A DNA stretch of 64,000 bases from the NCBI RefSeq assembly GCF_041080675.1, contig NZ_CP163520.1:8213501-8277500 (forward strand). The letters are read 5' to 3'. Below, in pieces: positions 51,155 to 60,324 of this stretch. Position 1 is the stretch's first letter, and each line of letters begins with the position of its first letter. The notes beneath the pieces are model-generated. The model was not told the DNA's origin, ran no database searches, and saw nothing but the letters and a program-made list of their open reading frames with translations. Position numbers and translations under genes: made by a program. Source of the stretch: Streptomyces sp. cg36. Its GTDB lineage: Bacteria; Actinomycetota; Actinomycetes; Streptomycetales; Streptomycetaceae.

Positions 51155-54100
51155 GTGCGTCGGTTCGTCGCTGCGGGGCTACAGGTGGCGCTGCTGCTGA
51201 TCGGCGTGGTGGCGGGTCTGGCGGCCAACTTCCTCACCGGTGACGCCGGCCACCCGCCGACCGCCGTCGCCTGGGTGCAGCGGTGGGCCCTGGGCATCCT
51301 GGTGGGGGCGGTCGTCCTGGCGGTCGCCGCCCAGTTCGCCGCCTCGCTGCTGGACGGTGCCCCGCCCTCGCGTCCCGTATGGTCCACCGACCGCATCCCT
51401 TACCCCGGCCTCCGGTCCTTCGACACGGACGAAGCCGCGGTGTTCTTCGGCCGCACCGCCGACATCGACCGCCTCGCCGCCAAGGTGGCCGCGTTCGGCG
51501 ACGCCCCCGCCGCGCGGGTGCTGGCGGTCGCCGGAGCCTCCGGCGTCGGCAAGTCGTCACTGGTGCGCGCCGGTCTGCTGCCCCGGCTCAAGAGCACCCG
51601 GCAGTGGATCGCCCCGTCCGTCCTCACCCCGGGCCGCTCACCGCTGCACGGGCTCGCGCTCGCCCTCGGACAGCTGCTGCCGGACAGCGACCCGCACACG
51701 CTCGCCACCGCGCTGGCCGGTCCCCAGGGGTCCGCCGAACTGGTGCGCGCGCTGGACCGCGTCCGCAGCCGCGAGACGGGCCGTCCCGCCCGGGTCCTCC
51801 TCGTCGTCGACCAGGCGGAGGAGCTGCTGACCCTGGCCGAGGAGCGGTCCACGGCCTCCTTCCTCGCCGTGCTCAGCGGGGCGCAGGCCGTCGATCCCGG
51901 GCTGTGTCTGGTGTTCGTGACGCGGCTCGACTTCATGGCGGCGCTCCTCGCACAGCCCTACGGTGCGCTGTTCCAGGACCCCGTGCTCGTGGCGCCGCTG
52001 CGCACTGACGCGCTGGCCGAAGTGGTGGAGGGGCCGGCGGCCCGGGCCGGGCTCTCCTTCGAGCCCGGCCTCGTCGCCCGGATCGTGGCCGACACCGGCA
52101 GCGGAGAGGCACTCCCGCTGCTCGCCTTCACCCTTGCCGGGCTCGCCCGGCGCGCCGAGCGCGACGGCCTCGTGCGGACCCGGGCCTACGAGGAGTCGGG
52201 CGGGGTCCACGGCGCCCTGTCGGCCCACGCCGACCAGGCACTCGCCGGCCTCGGCCCGGAACAGCGGGAACGAGCGCTGCCCACCCTGCTGCGCTTCGTC
52301 ACCCTCAGCGAGGGCGCGCCCGCCCGGCGCCCCGTGCGCCGTGACGAACTCGACGCCATCGAACGGGCCGTCGTGGAAGCGTTTGTGACGGCCCGTCTGC
52401 TGACCACCTCGGACGACGGGGACGGCCAGGTGGTGACCCTCTCGCACGAGGCCCTGCTCGTCCACTGGCGCCCGCTGGCCGACGAGATCGCCGCGCGGGC
52501 GGTGTTCCTGGAGCGGCTGGCGGAGCTGGGCGCCCTCGTCCAGGACTGGATCCGGTCCGGGCGCGAGCCCGCCTATCTCGTCCGCGAGGAGCGGCTGCGC
52601 ACGGTGGAGCAGTGGCTGGCGCAGGACGGGCAGCTCGGCGCGGACGCCGACACCCGCGCCTTCCTGGAGGCCGCCCGAGCGGCGGACGGCGAGAGCGCCC
52701 GGCGCCGGGCCGACGCCCTGGCCCAGCAGGCGCTCGACCGCCAACGCCGCGACCCGGAGCTCGGGCTGCTGCTGGCGCTGACGGCGGTGGAGGAGTACGC
52801 GCCGACCGCGCGGGCCCGCCGGGCGCTGGTGTCCGGGCTCGACGCGTTCCGGCTCGGGCAGGTGCTGCGCGGCCACGCCTACATGGTCCGCCAGACGGCC
52901 TGGTCACCGGACGGCCGCCTCATCGCCACGGCCGCACACGACCGCACCGTACGCATGTGGAGCGCGGACGACGGGTCCGCTGTGCGGGTGCTGACCGGGC
53001 ACGCGGATGCCGTTGACGCCGTGTGCTGGTCGCCCGACGGCGGGCGGCTCTGCTCGGGCGGGCGCGATCTGGTCCTGCGGCTGTGGGAGACCGAAACGGG
53101 TGCCCCGCTGCGTGTGCTGTCCGGCCACACCGACCGTATCGACGCCCTCGCCTGGTCTCCGGACGGCGGGCTGCTGGCCTCGGGGTCGGCCGACGCGACG
53201 GTACGGGTGTGGGACGCGGACACCGGAGCGTGCCTGCACGTGCTGACGGGGCACCAGGGCAACGTGCGCCGCGTGGTCTGGTCGGCCGACGGGCGCCTCG
53301 CGTCCGCGGGTGCCGACGGGACCGTGCGGATCTGGCCCGCGGACCGGACCCGGGGCGCCCGCGTCCTGACCGGGCACCGCTCGGCCGTCACCTCGGTGGC
53401 GTGGTCGCCGGGCGGCGACCGGCTCGCCAGCGTTTCCGACGACCGTACGCTGCGCGTCTGGGCCGCCGACGACGGTGCGCTCCTGCTGGCGGTGCCCGCC
53501 CACACCGACACGGTCTGGGACGTGGCCTGGTCCCCGGACGGCCGACGGCTGGCCACCGCCTCCTCCGACTACACCGCGCGGCTGTGGGACGCGGGCTCGA
53601 TGGCTCCGCTCCAAGTCCTCGCCGGGCACCGCGACTTGGTGTGGAGCGTCGCCTGGTCCCCGCGCGGTGACCGGCTCGTGACCGGCTGCCAGGACTCCGT
53701 CGCCCGGATCTGGGACGTACGCAACGGCACCGAGCGGTGGGTCATGAGTGGACATGAGGCGCTGGTGCGGGATGTGTCCTGGGCGCCGCGCGGTGCGCTG
53801 GTCGCCACCGCCTCGGACGACGGGACGGTGAGGGTCACCGACGCCGCGAACGGCGCGGTGGCGCGCGTCCTGGAGGGACACGAACTGCCCGTGTGGGAGG
53901 CCAGCTGGTCGCCCGACGGCCGCCGTCTCGCCAGCGCAGGCCACGACCGGACCGCCCGCATCTGGCCGCTCGACGGCTCCGCCGCGCCGGTCGTCCTGAC
54001 GGGCCACGAGGACTATGTGTGGCGCTCGCGCTGGTCGCCCGACGGGCGCCTCGTCGCCACCTCGTCCTCCGACGGCACGGCCCGGCTGTGGCAGCCCGAC

Positions 54101-54835
54101 GGCGCCGGTGCGGCGCGGGTGCTGCGCGGCCACGACGGCATCGTCGCCACGCTCGCCTGGTCGCCGGACGCGCGGCATCTGGTCACCGGCTCCCACGACC
54201 GTACGGCCCGGATCTGGGACGCGCAGACCGGCGAACCGGTGCGGGTGCTGCGCCACCACGAGAAGACGGTGTTCGAGGTGGCGTGGTCACCGGACGGGGC
54301 ACTGGTGGCGACCATGGCATGGGACCACACCGTCGGCCTGTGGGAGGCGGCGAGCGGACGACTCCTGCACGTGCTGCGCGGACACACCGACACGGTCACC
54401 CATATTCGCTGGTCCCCGGACCCCACCGTGCTTGCCAGCGTCTCGCGGGACCGCACCGCCCGGCTGTGGGACACCCGCACGGGCTCCCTCATCCGTGTCC
54501 TGGGCGGCCACGACGACTTCGTCCGCGATCTGGCCTGGTCCCCGGACGGCACCCGGGTGGTCACCGGGTCCAACGACTGCACCGTCCGCTCCTGGTCACC
54601 GGCGGAGGACGCCGAGGCCGATGTGATCGGTACCCACGCCGCGCCCGTGACGGCGGTGGCCTGGTCGCCCGACGGTCGCGCGGTCGCGTCGGTCTCGCAC
54701 GACCTCACCCTGCGCGTCTGGGACGCCGCCCGCGACCTGTCCGCCCTCACCGGCGAGGCCCGCGCCCGGCTGCGCCGCCCGCTCACGGCCGAGGAGCGGG
54801 CGGAGTTCGGGGTGCCGGAACGGCGCGGGGGGTGA
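51155..54835 (+). CDS. nSTAND-type NTPase with C-terminal WD40 propellers
   Basis: The product is 1,226 residues. Two N-terminal transmembrane helices (VALLLIGVVAGLAANFL and WALGILVGAVVLAVAAQFAA) are followed by the nSTAND1 domain entry PYPGLRSFDTDEAAVFFGR. Walker A is VAGASGVGKSSLVRAGLL near 125-140 and Walker B is VLLVVDQAEELLTLAEE near 213. A helical arm (LLVHWRPLADEIAARAVFLE) leads to about 15 WD40 repeats from residue 569 to 1,200, each of the type VLTGH...WSPDGRLxASxSxDxTVRIWD, enough for two propellers. Membrane-tethered ligand sensing through the propellers with NTP-driven oligomerisation is the family model. No separate effector domain is visible. Confidence 0.92.
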   Translation: MRRFVAAGLQVALLLIGVVAGLAANFLTGDAGHPPTAVAWVQRWALGILVGAVVLAVAAQFAASLLDGAPPSRPVWSTDRIPYPGLRSFDTDEAAVFFGRTADIDRLAAKVAAFGDAPAARVLAVAGASGVGKSSLVRAGLLPRLKSTRQWIAPSVLTPGRSPLHGLALALGQLLPDSDPHTLATALAGPQGSAELVRALDRVRSRETGRPARVLLVVDQAEELLTLAEERSTASFLAVLSGAQAVDPGLCLVFVTRLDFMAALLAQPYGALFQDPVLVAPLRTDALAEVVEGPAARAGLSFEPGLVARIVADTGSGEALPLLAFTLAGLARRAERDGLVRTRAYEESGGVHGALSAHADQALAGLGPEQRERALPTLLRFVTLSEGAPARRPVRRDELDAIERAVVEAFVTARLLTTSDDGDGQVVTLSHEALLVHWRPLADEIAARAVFLERLAELGALVQDWIRSGREPAYLVREERLRTVEQWLAQDGQLGADADTRAFLEAARAADGESARRRADALAQQALDRQRRDPELGLLLALTAVEEYAPTARARRALVSGLDAFRLGQVLRGHAYMVRQTAWSPDGRLIATAAHDRTVRMWSADDGSAVRVLTGHADAVDAVCWSPDGGRLCSGGRDLVLRLWETETGAPLRVLSGHTDRIDALAWSPDGGLLASGSADATVRVWDADTGACLHVLTGHQGNVRRVVWSADGRLASAGADGTVRIWPADRTRGARVLTGHRSAVTSVAWSPGGDRLASVSDDRTLRVWAADDGALLLAVPAHTDTVWDVAWSPDGRRLATASSDYTARLWDAGSMAPLQVLAGHRDLVWSVAWSPRGDRLVTGCQDSVARIWDVRNGTERWVMSGHEALVRDVSWAPRGALVATASDDGTVRVTDAANGAVARVLEGHELPVWEASWSPDGRRLASAGHDRTARIWPLDGSAAPVVLTGHEDYVWRSRWSPDGRLVATSSSDGTARLWQPDGAGAARVLRGHDGIVATLAWSPDARHLVTGSHDRTARIWDAQTGEPVRVLRHHEKTVFEVAWSPDGALVATMAWDHTVGLWEAASGRLLHVLRGHTDTVTHIRWSPDPTVLASVSRDRTARLWDTRTGSLIRVLGGHDDFVRDLAWSPDGTRVVTGSNDCTVRSWSPAEDAEADVIGTHAAPVTAVAWSPDGRAVASVSHDLTLRVWDAARDLSALTGEARARLRRPLTAEERAEFGVPERRGG

Positions 54836-55040
54836 TGCGGGGCCCTGGGGGATTCGCGTACGTGAGGGGCGGGAGTGAACGCCGGTTGCCCGGGCGTGAG
54901 GTCCGGCGCACCAGCGCTCAAGTCGTCCGCCCCTGCCGGAATGCCTGTCCTTCTGCGACATCTCCGCCTTCGCCAGGCGCACTTCACCGCGTACCAGCTC
55001 CTCAACTAATTGACGCCAGCACCCGCCGTGCACCGGGCGG

Positions 55041-55883
55041 TCAGCGCGCCGCCGCCGGCGCATCGAGGGCCCGCAGCAGCTGCACCGTGTCGAGGCAGCA
55101 TCTGGCGAGGCGATGCGCGTGGGCGTACTGCGTCGAGAGGTGCTCCGACTTGCTGTCGAGGGCGAGTTGGCGGTGGGCTTCGGTGACGCCGAGGAGGACG
55201 CGGCTGCGTGACGGGTCGTCCACGGGCAGGTGTGCCTCGGTGTCCTGGAGGGCGGGCAGCAGCATCATGAGGTGGCCGCGGTAGCGCAGTGTCCGTGCCG
55301 TCGCGTCGTCCAGCGTGAGGGTGTCGGCGCGGGCCGGGGTTCCGTCGAGGAGGCTGCGGCACTCGTGCGTGATCCTGGCCAGGTCGGGCCGGACCGTAGC
55401 AGCGACGCCCCCGGGCTCGGCGGCGCGGCGGCGGCCGAGGCGGATGACCCCGTCGACCCCGGCCGGGACGCAGAAGTCCTCCCGACGGCGCGGCGGGCAG
55501 ATCCAGTACGCACCCGGGCGGGCCGTGCGGTGCACAGCGGGGACACCCAGCCACGTCGTCTCGGGGGTGAGCAACTGCGCGTCCGGGGTGTTGTGGTGGG
55601 TACAGGTGCCGAGGGGGACGAGGGCGTAGTACCAGACGCCTGAGTTGTAGGCGTCGTGGATGACGGGCCCGTCCATCATGTGGTCCAGGTACGCGGCGAC
55701 CGTGTCCGAGTCGCCGCTCTGTGCGGCGGCGTGGACGATGGCGGCGGAGATGCGGACGGTGTCGAAGGCCCGGCCGGTCGGCAGTATCGCCAGGCCACTC
55801 ATCATCCACTCCCCGCGGGCCGCCGGGGGTGCTGGGTGCGCGGACGCGAGCCAGTCGGTGATGGCCGCGGTCTGGTCCGTCAC
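55041..55883 (-). CDS. Hypothetical protein divergent from an XRE regulator
   Basis: The product is about 280 residues from GTG 55883 (TDQTAAITDWLASAHPAPPA). It contains GEWMMSGLAILPTGRAFDTV, AYLDHMMDGPVIHDAYNSGV, WYYALVPLGTCTHHNTPD and WICPPRRREDFCVPAGVDGV. The first part resembles the N-terminal segment of actinomycete primase/polymerase-like (prim-pol) hypothetical proteins, but catalytic residues are not evident. The C-terminal half is alpha-helical. The opposite-strand XRE regulator starts 153 nt away. No function is assigned. Confidence 0.65.
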   Translation of the reverse strand: MTDQTAAITDWLASAHPAPPAARGEWMMSGLAILPTGRAFDTVRISAAIVHAAAQSGDSDTVAAYLDHMMDGPVIHDAYNSGVWYYALVPLGTCTHHNTPDAQLLTPETTWLGVPAVHRTARPGAYWICPPRRREDFCVPAGVDGVIRLGRRRAAEPGGVAATVRPDLARITHECRSLLDGTPARADTLTLDDATARTLRYRGHLMMLLPALQDTEAHLPVDDPSRSRVLLGVTEAHRQLALDSKSEHLSTQYAHAHRLARCCLDTVQLLRALDAPAAAR

Positions 55884-56035
55884 GGCGCGGTCACCTCGGT
55901 CGCCAGCTGTGCGGGGTCTGTGGATCCCGTTTGGGCAGAGTTCTTGGGTTCGGCCATGACCAGACCGTACGGGCGGTATACCGAAAGCAGACCACACGAT
56001 GTGTGTGGGTTCTTCACCTGCTTCCGGAGCACGCC

Positions 56036-57271
56036 ATGGACAGCTCCCAGTTCGGCCGTCGTGTCAACTACTGGCGCACCCGCCGACGCATCCCACGTGC
56101 CGAGTTCGCCCGCCTCATGGGCAAAAGCTTGCGCTGGGTCGAGGAACTTGAGGCCGGGCGTCGCCAGGCCGACCCCCAGTGGTCCGTGATCCAGCTCGCG
56201 GCCCTGCGCCTCAATATCACTGCGGAACGACTCATGGCTGATGCTCTGGACGCCGAGTGCGTCGACGAGAGCGAGATCGATGCTGTGCGCGCCGCGCTTC
56301 AGCGTCACGACGTGCTTACCGGGTCCTGTGACGATTCCTCAACCGACCCGCTCCCCGTCGCCGCGCTCTCTCGGAGGCTCGCCCATGCCCGCACCGGCTT
56401 CCAGGCCGGCCACTTCGCGCAGCTTGGAACCGAGATCCCCGTGCTCTTGGTGGACACCACCCGCGCTGCCCAACGTTACGAGGGCGCCGACCGGCTCGCC
56501 GCGTATGAAGTGCTCTCCCTCGCCCTGGAACTCACCGAGGCCGCAGCCATCAAATGGGGCGACTCAGAGTTGGCCGTCATTGCCGGACACCGTGCGGTCA
56601 CCGCTGCTGAGCGGTCTGGGAACCCGGTCATCATGGCCAGTGCCGCGCGGCATCTCGGTGACGCGATGACCAATCACGGCCGGGCGGCAGCCGCTGCCGA
56701 GTTCGTGCTCAGCGCCGCGCGCCGCCTGGAGCCGGACCTGCTCCGCAGCGGGCCCGACGGATTCAGCGTGCTCGGCATGCTCTACCTCAAAGCAGCGATG
56801 GCAGCCGCCGCAGCGAGCGAAGCCGAGGACCGCGATCCGGCTCGCTACGCCCGCCGCGTGCCCGACTATCTCGACGAGGCTGACGAGCACGCCGAGCGGC
56901 TCGGCGGCGACCAGAACCGGCTTTGGACCGCATTCGGCCCGACCAACTGCAACCTCTACCGGGTCGCCTCCCATATCTACCTGTCCGAAGGCGCGGACGC
57001 CGTCGCCGGGGACATCCCCGCCGCCGCCTTCAACGATCTTCCGCGCGAGCGCCGAGCCCACCTACTCACCGACCGAGCGATCGGCGAGACGCAGGCCGGG
57101 CTGCGGGAGCGGGCCGTCGATACCCTCCTGGAGGCCGATGAACTCGCGCCGGAGGAGGTGCGGTGCCGACCCCGGACAAAGGCACTTGTCGAGGATCTGC
57201 GCCTTCTCGGCGTGGGTACCGCCGAGAGCCGCTTGCGTCTGCTCGTTGATCGCTGTGGACTGTCCCGGTGA
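56036..57271 (+). CDS. XRE-family regulator with helical sensor domain
   Basis: The product is 411 residues. The N-terminal helix-turn-helix is FGRRVNYWRTRRRIPRAEFA with LMGKSLRWVEELEAGRRQAD. A long alpha-helical, TPR-like region follows (AAYEVLSLALELTEAAAIKW, VIAGHRAVTAAERSGNPVIM, RDPARYARRVPDYLDEADEH). The layout is typical of Streptomyces XRE proteins with a C-terminal repeat sensor. GGAGC lies 6-10 nt before ATG 56036. The stop overlaps the GTG of a flavoprotein gene (GTGA). Confidence 0.85.
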   Translation: MDSSQFGRRVNYWRTRRRIPRAEFARLMGKSLRWVEELEAGRRQADPQWSVIQLAALRLNITAERLMADALDAECVDESEIDAVRAALQRHDVLTGSCDDSSTDPLPVAALSRRLAHARTGFQAGHFAQLGTEIPVLLVDTTRAAQRYEGADRLAAYEVLSLALELTEAAAIKWGDSELAVIAGHRAVTAAERSGNPVIMASAARHLGDAMTNHGRAAAAAEFVLSAARRLEPDLLRSGPDGFSVLGMLYLKAAMAAAAASEAEDRDPARYARRVPDYLDEADEHAERLGGDQNRLWTAFGPTNCNLYRVASHIYLSEGADAVAGDIPAAAFNDLPRERRAHLLTDRAIGETQAGLRERAVDTLLEADELAPEEVRCRPRTKALVEDLRLLGVGTAESRLRLLVDRCGLSR

Positions 57272-57816
57272 AGAACCGCACTCTGTATCTGATCGCCTGC
57301 GCGGCTCCGCCCGTACGGCGTCTCGAAACCCCCATCCGTGCTGCGCAGCAGGCCGGATGGGACGTATGCGTGATCCTCACGCCCTCCGCGTATCGATGGG
57401 CCGCCGAAGACTCCGAGGGTGAGATCCAGATCGAGGCCCTTGAAGCGCTTACGGGGCACCCGGTACGCCATCAGTACAAGCTGCCGAGTCAGGACGATGT
57501 GCTGCCGCCACCGGACGCGCTGCTCGTGGCCCCGCTGACCTCCAACACCCTGGCCAAGTGGGCGATGGCCGTCAGTGACACCCTCGCGCTCGGGCTCATC
57601 ACTGAGGGGATCGGGCTCGGCCTGCCGATCGTTGCCCTGCCCCACTGGAACAACGCGCAGGGTGCGCACCCGGCCATCGCCCGGCACGTCTCTACCCTGC
57701 GCGAGGAGGGTGTCATTGTGCTGCTGGGCGACGGCGGGTTCACCCCGCACCGCCCTCGGCATGGTGACTTGGACGGGTACCCGTGGGCGGCGGCCATCGC
57801 GGCCCTCCCGGTGTAG
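57268..57816 (+). CDS. Flavoprotein (PPC-decarboxylase-like fold)
   Basis: The product is 182 residues. The HFCD-type flavoprotein fold is seen: TLYLIACAAPPVRRLETPIR, then GWDVCVILTPSAYRW, and PPPDALLVAPLTSNTLAKWA followed by MAVSDTLALGLITEGIGL. These proteins bind FMN and decarboxylate cysteine-containing substrates, or act as orphan flavoproteins. The Asn in TSNTLAKWA is the family's flavin-contact residue; the decarboxylase catalytic His was not verified. It is translationally coupled to the XRE regulator. Confidence 0.85.
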   Translation: MKNRTLYLIACAAPPVRRLETPIRAAQQAGWDVCVILTPSAYRWAAEDSEGEIQIEALEALTGHPVRHQYKLPSQDDVLPPPDALLVAPLTSNTLAKWAMAVSDTLALGLITEGIGLGLPIVALPHWNNAQGAHPAIARHVSTLREEGVIVLLGDGGFTPHRPRHGDLDGYPWAAAIAALPV

Positions 57817-57898
57817 CCAAGACGGAGCATGCCCCCTCTTTACCCAGAAGAGACCGGGCGTCGCGGCCGGTCTCCCACGCTCAACCAGACTCGAACGT

Positions 57899-58300
57899 GC
57901 ATCCGAAGATCCGTCGCCCCTCCTTGCCGCGCTCCTGTTCCTGGAGCGCGTGCAGCGAGCCGACCTCGCCCGGACACAGCGCTGGATTGAGCAGAGACGG
58001 CAGCGCGCCGCCGAGGAGGTTGCCCGCTGTCCGCCCCCACCGCCGCCGGACTGGGTGATCGCCTACCAGCGCACCGCCCGCGGCTCGGCCCCACACGACG
58101 TGCACGTCGGGGGCTGCACGATGGCCGAGGAGCGGGTCGACCTCATCACCCGCGAGCAGGCCCTCGCGGCGCTCGCCGGGGGCGTCGCGGCCTGCGGTTT
58201 CTGCTGCCCTGACCGTAGCCCCGGACATCAGCTCAGAGGTGAACTCGACGGCTCCTGCGGGCTGCTGCCAGCCACAGTCCACAGGAAGGTGTCGCCCTGA
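57899..58300 (+). CDS. DUF6233-family protein, start unresolved (possible frameshift)
   Basis: From ASEDPSPLLAALLFLERVQR onward the translation matches the Streptomyces DUF6233 family. DLARTQRWIEQRRQRAAEEV, PPDWVIAYQ, DVHVGGCTMAEERVDLITRE and ACGFCCPDRSPG follow, with Cys at the usual positions. No ATG, GTG or TTG lies in frame just before this block. A GTG at 57897-57899 is in another frame, 2 nt out, so the start may have been lost to a small indel. The 5' coordinate given is where homology begins. It follows the flavoprotein gene. Confidence 0.6.
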   Translation, partial: ASEDPSPLLAALLFLERVQRADLARTQRWIEQRRQRAAEEVARCPPPPPPDWVIAYQRTARGSAPHDVHVGGCTMAEERVDLITREQALAALAGGVAACGFCCPDRSPGHQLRGELDGSCGLLPATVHRKVSP

Positions 58301-58373
58301 AGCGAGCTGCCCCAGACCGGCTGACCTCTGAGAGCTCGAAATGCGTCAGCACGCCGGTCGGGGTGCGCGTGGA

Positions 58374-59261
58374 CTATCCGTTGTTCGCTTCGAGCTCGGT
58401 TGCCAGCGTCTGCTGGGTGGCTGTCCAGGACGCCAAGAGCGCCAACTTCTCAGCGGTCGGTGTGTCTGCCGACGCGGTGTAGACGTTGAGGATCAGGCCG
58501 GGTTCGGCGGGCAGTTCCAGGGACTCGACGTCCAAGTCGAGCTGGCCCACGATCGGATGGTGCAGCCGTTTGCGTCCGGACCGGTGCAACCGTACGTCCC
58601 GAGACGCCCACCGGTGCCGGAACAGCTCACTGCACGTGGAGAGTTCGCCGACCAGGGCGATCAGATCCTCATCATGCGGATTGCGGCCGGCTTCCATGCG
58701 TAGCTTTGCGGCCGTGTCCATGGCGATGCGGTCGTAGTCGACGAAGAAGTCTCTGGCCGCCTCGGGGTGCAGATAGACGAACCGTGCTGTGTTGGCGGGC
58801 CTTCGCGGGTCGGCCAGCATCGGTGCGTACAGCGCGCGAGCGAGCTGGTTCATGGCGAGCACGTCATAACGGCCGTTACCGATGACGGCGGGCGCACCGG
58901 AGATGGCGTCGAGCACCTGCCGCAGTGCCGGGCGCAGCGGCACGGCACGCCTGCGCCGACGTGGGCCGCCGGGCGTCCTGGACTGGCGCGAGAGCTGGAA
59001 CAGGTGGTCGCGTTCGGCCTCGTCGAGTTGCAGGGCAGAGGCCAATGCGTCGAGTACGCCATCGGAGGCACCGGCGAGGCTGCCGCGCTCCATGCGCACG
59101 TAGTAGTCGACCGACACCCCCGCCAGTAGCGCCACCTCTTCACGGCGCAGACCTTTGACTCGACGGTTGCCGCCGAAAGCGGGCAGACCGGCCTGCTCGG
59201 GTGCGATGCGGGCGCGGCGCGAGCTGAGGAACTCCCGGATCTCGGTGCGTAGATCCATCAT
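58374..59261 (-). CDS. XRE-family regulator with MmyB-like ligand domain
   Basis: The product is 295 residues. The HTH is RVKGLRREEVALLAGVSVDY with YYVRMERGSLAGAS. The C-terminal half has the MmyB-type pattern: VLAMNQLARALYAPMLADPR, ARFVYLHPEAARDFFVDYDR, FRHRWASRDVRLHRSGRKRL and HHPIVGQLDLDVESLELP. Such proteins often control an adjacent SDR oxidoreductase. Here the SDR is 33 nt upstream on the same strand, so both are likely in one autoregulated operon. Confidence 0.92.
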   Translation of the reverse strand: MMDLRTEIREFLSSRRARIAPEQAGLPAFGGNRRVKGLRREEVALLAGVSVDYYVRMERGSLAGASDGVLDALASALQLDEAERDHLFQLSRQSRTPGGPRRRRRAVPLRPALRQVLDAISGAPAVIGNGRYDVLAMNQLARALYAPMLADPRRPANTARFVYLHPEAARDFFVDYDRIAMDTAAKLRMEAGRNPHDEDLIALVGELSTCSELFRHRWASRDVRLHRSGRKRLHHPIVGQLDLDVESLELPAEPGLILNVYTASADTPTAEKLALLASWTATQQTLATELEANNG

Positions 59262-59294
59262 GGCCCTCCTCTCACCGTGAGCTCGGCCCGCAGT

Positions 59295-60101
59295 CTATGG
59301 CGTGCCCGACGCGGTCGTCGCGATGCCGCCGTCTACCGGGATGATGGTGCCCGTGAGGTAGGAGCCGGCCCGGCTGGCGAGAAACACGGCGATGCCCGCC
59401 ATGTCGTCGTCGCGGCCGATCCGGCGCAGAGGGGTCGCCGCCGCGATCGTGTCGCCGATCGCCTCGAGCGTGGACGTCATCATCTGCGACGGGAACACCC
59501 CCGGTGCCACCGCGTTCACCGTGACGTGCTGTGGGCCCAGCTCCCTGGCAAGCACTCTGGTGAGCTGATGGAGTGCAGCCTTGCTGCTGGCGTACGAGTA
59601 GTTGGGCGACTGGGCGACATGGATGGCGGCGATGCTGCCGATGTTGATGATCCGCGCGGGATCGTCGGCGGTGCCCGCTCTGCGAAGTGCGGGAAGCAGC
59701 GCTTGCACCAGCCAGAACGGCGACTTGAGGTTGAGGTCGATCACTGAGTCCCAAGCCTCGTCCGGGAATGTGGCCAGCGGCTCGCGCCACATCGCTCCCG
59801 CGTTGTTGACGAGGATGTCCAGGCGTTCCGAGTCGGCTTGGACGAGATCAGCGAGGCGTTGGCATTCGTCGTGCCTGGACAGATCGGCGGGGATTGCTTC
59901 GACGTCGCCGAATTCTGACAGCAGATGCTGTGCCTCCGCGCACGTGTCCGCGTTGCGCGAGCTGATGGTGACGCGGGCGCCCGCCTGGAGAAGGCCGCGC
60001 GCGATCATCATCCCGATGCCCTTGGTGCCACCAGTGACCAGTGCGTGCTTCCCGCTCAGATCGAAAAGCCCTGTGTGAGTGGTGAATTGACTGATCGTCA
60101 T
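59295..60101 (-). CDS. Short-chain dehydrogenase/reductase
   Basis: The product is 268 residues of the classical SDR type. The cofactor site is ALVTGGTKGIGMMIARGLLQ near residue 20. DILVNNAGAMWREPLA and the catalytic Ser...Tyr-x-x-x-Lys (NIGSIAAIHVAQ, then SYASSKAALHQLTRVLAREL) are intact, and the C-terminus has GTIIPVDGGIATTASG. ATG 60101 follows AGAAGGGATGG. The substrate is unknown. It is the first gene of the SDR-XRE pair. Confidence 0.93.
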   Translation of the reverse strand: MTISQFTTHTGLFDLSGKHALVTGGTKGIGMMIARGLLQAGARVTISSRNADTCAEAQHLLSEFGDVEAIPADLSRHDECQRLADLVQADSERLDILVNNAGAMWREPLATFPDEAWDSVIDLNLKSPFWLVQALLPALRRAGTADDPARIINIGSIAAIHVAQSPNYSYASSKAALHQLTRVLARELGPQHVTVNAVAPGVFPSQMMTSTLEAIGDTIAAATPLRRIGRDDDMAGIAVFLASRAGSYLTGTIIPVDGGIATTASGTP

Positions 60102-60324
60102 TGGCCACCATCCCTTCTGTAGTCCGGCGTGACGGAATTCGCCGAGACGGTCACGCACTCCGGGGTGCTTCCTCGGCTCAACCAGGTTGACAGGCGTTTC
60201 GTGCGGCTGGGAGTTCCTGGTGATACAGGTACTGGGAGGGCTCCCTTCGTGAGGATGTCGTCCTGGAGTGCGGGGCCGTACGGGAGGAGCAGCGGGGGAG
60301 CGCGGGTTCGGGACCGTACTTCGG

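Noticed and set aside
52860..54760. Tandem nucleotide repeats in the nSTAND gene
   Set aside because: They are explained by WD40 repeats in a single uninterrupted frame.
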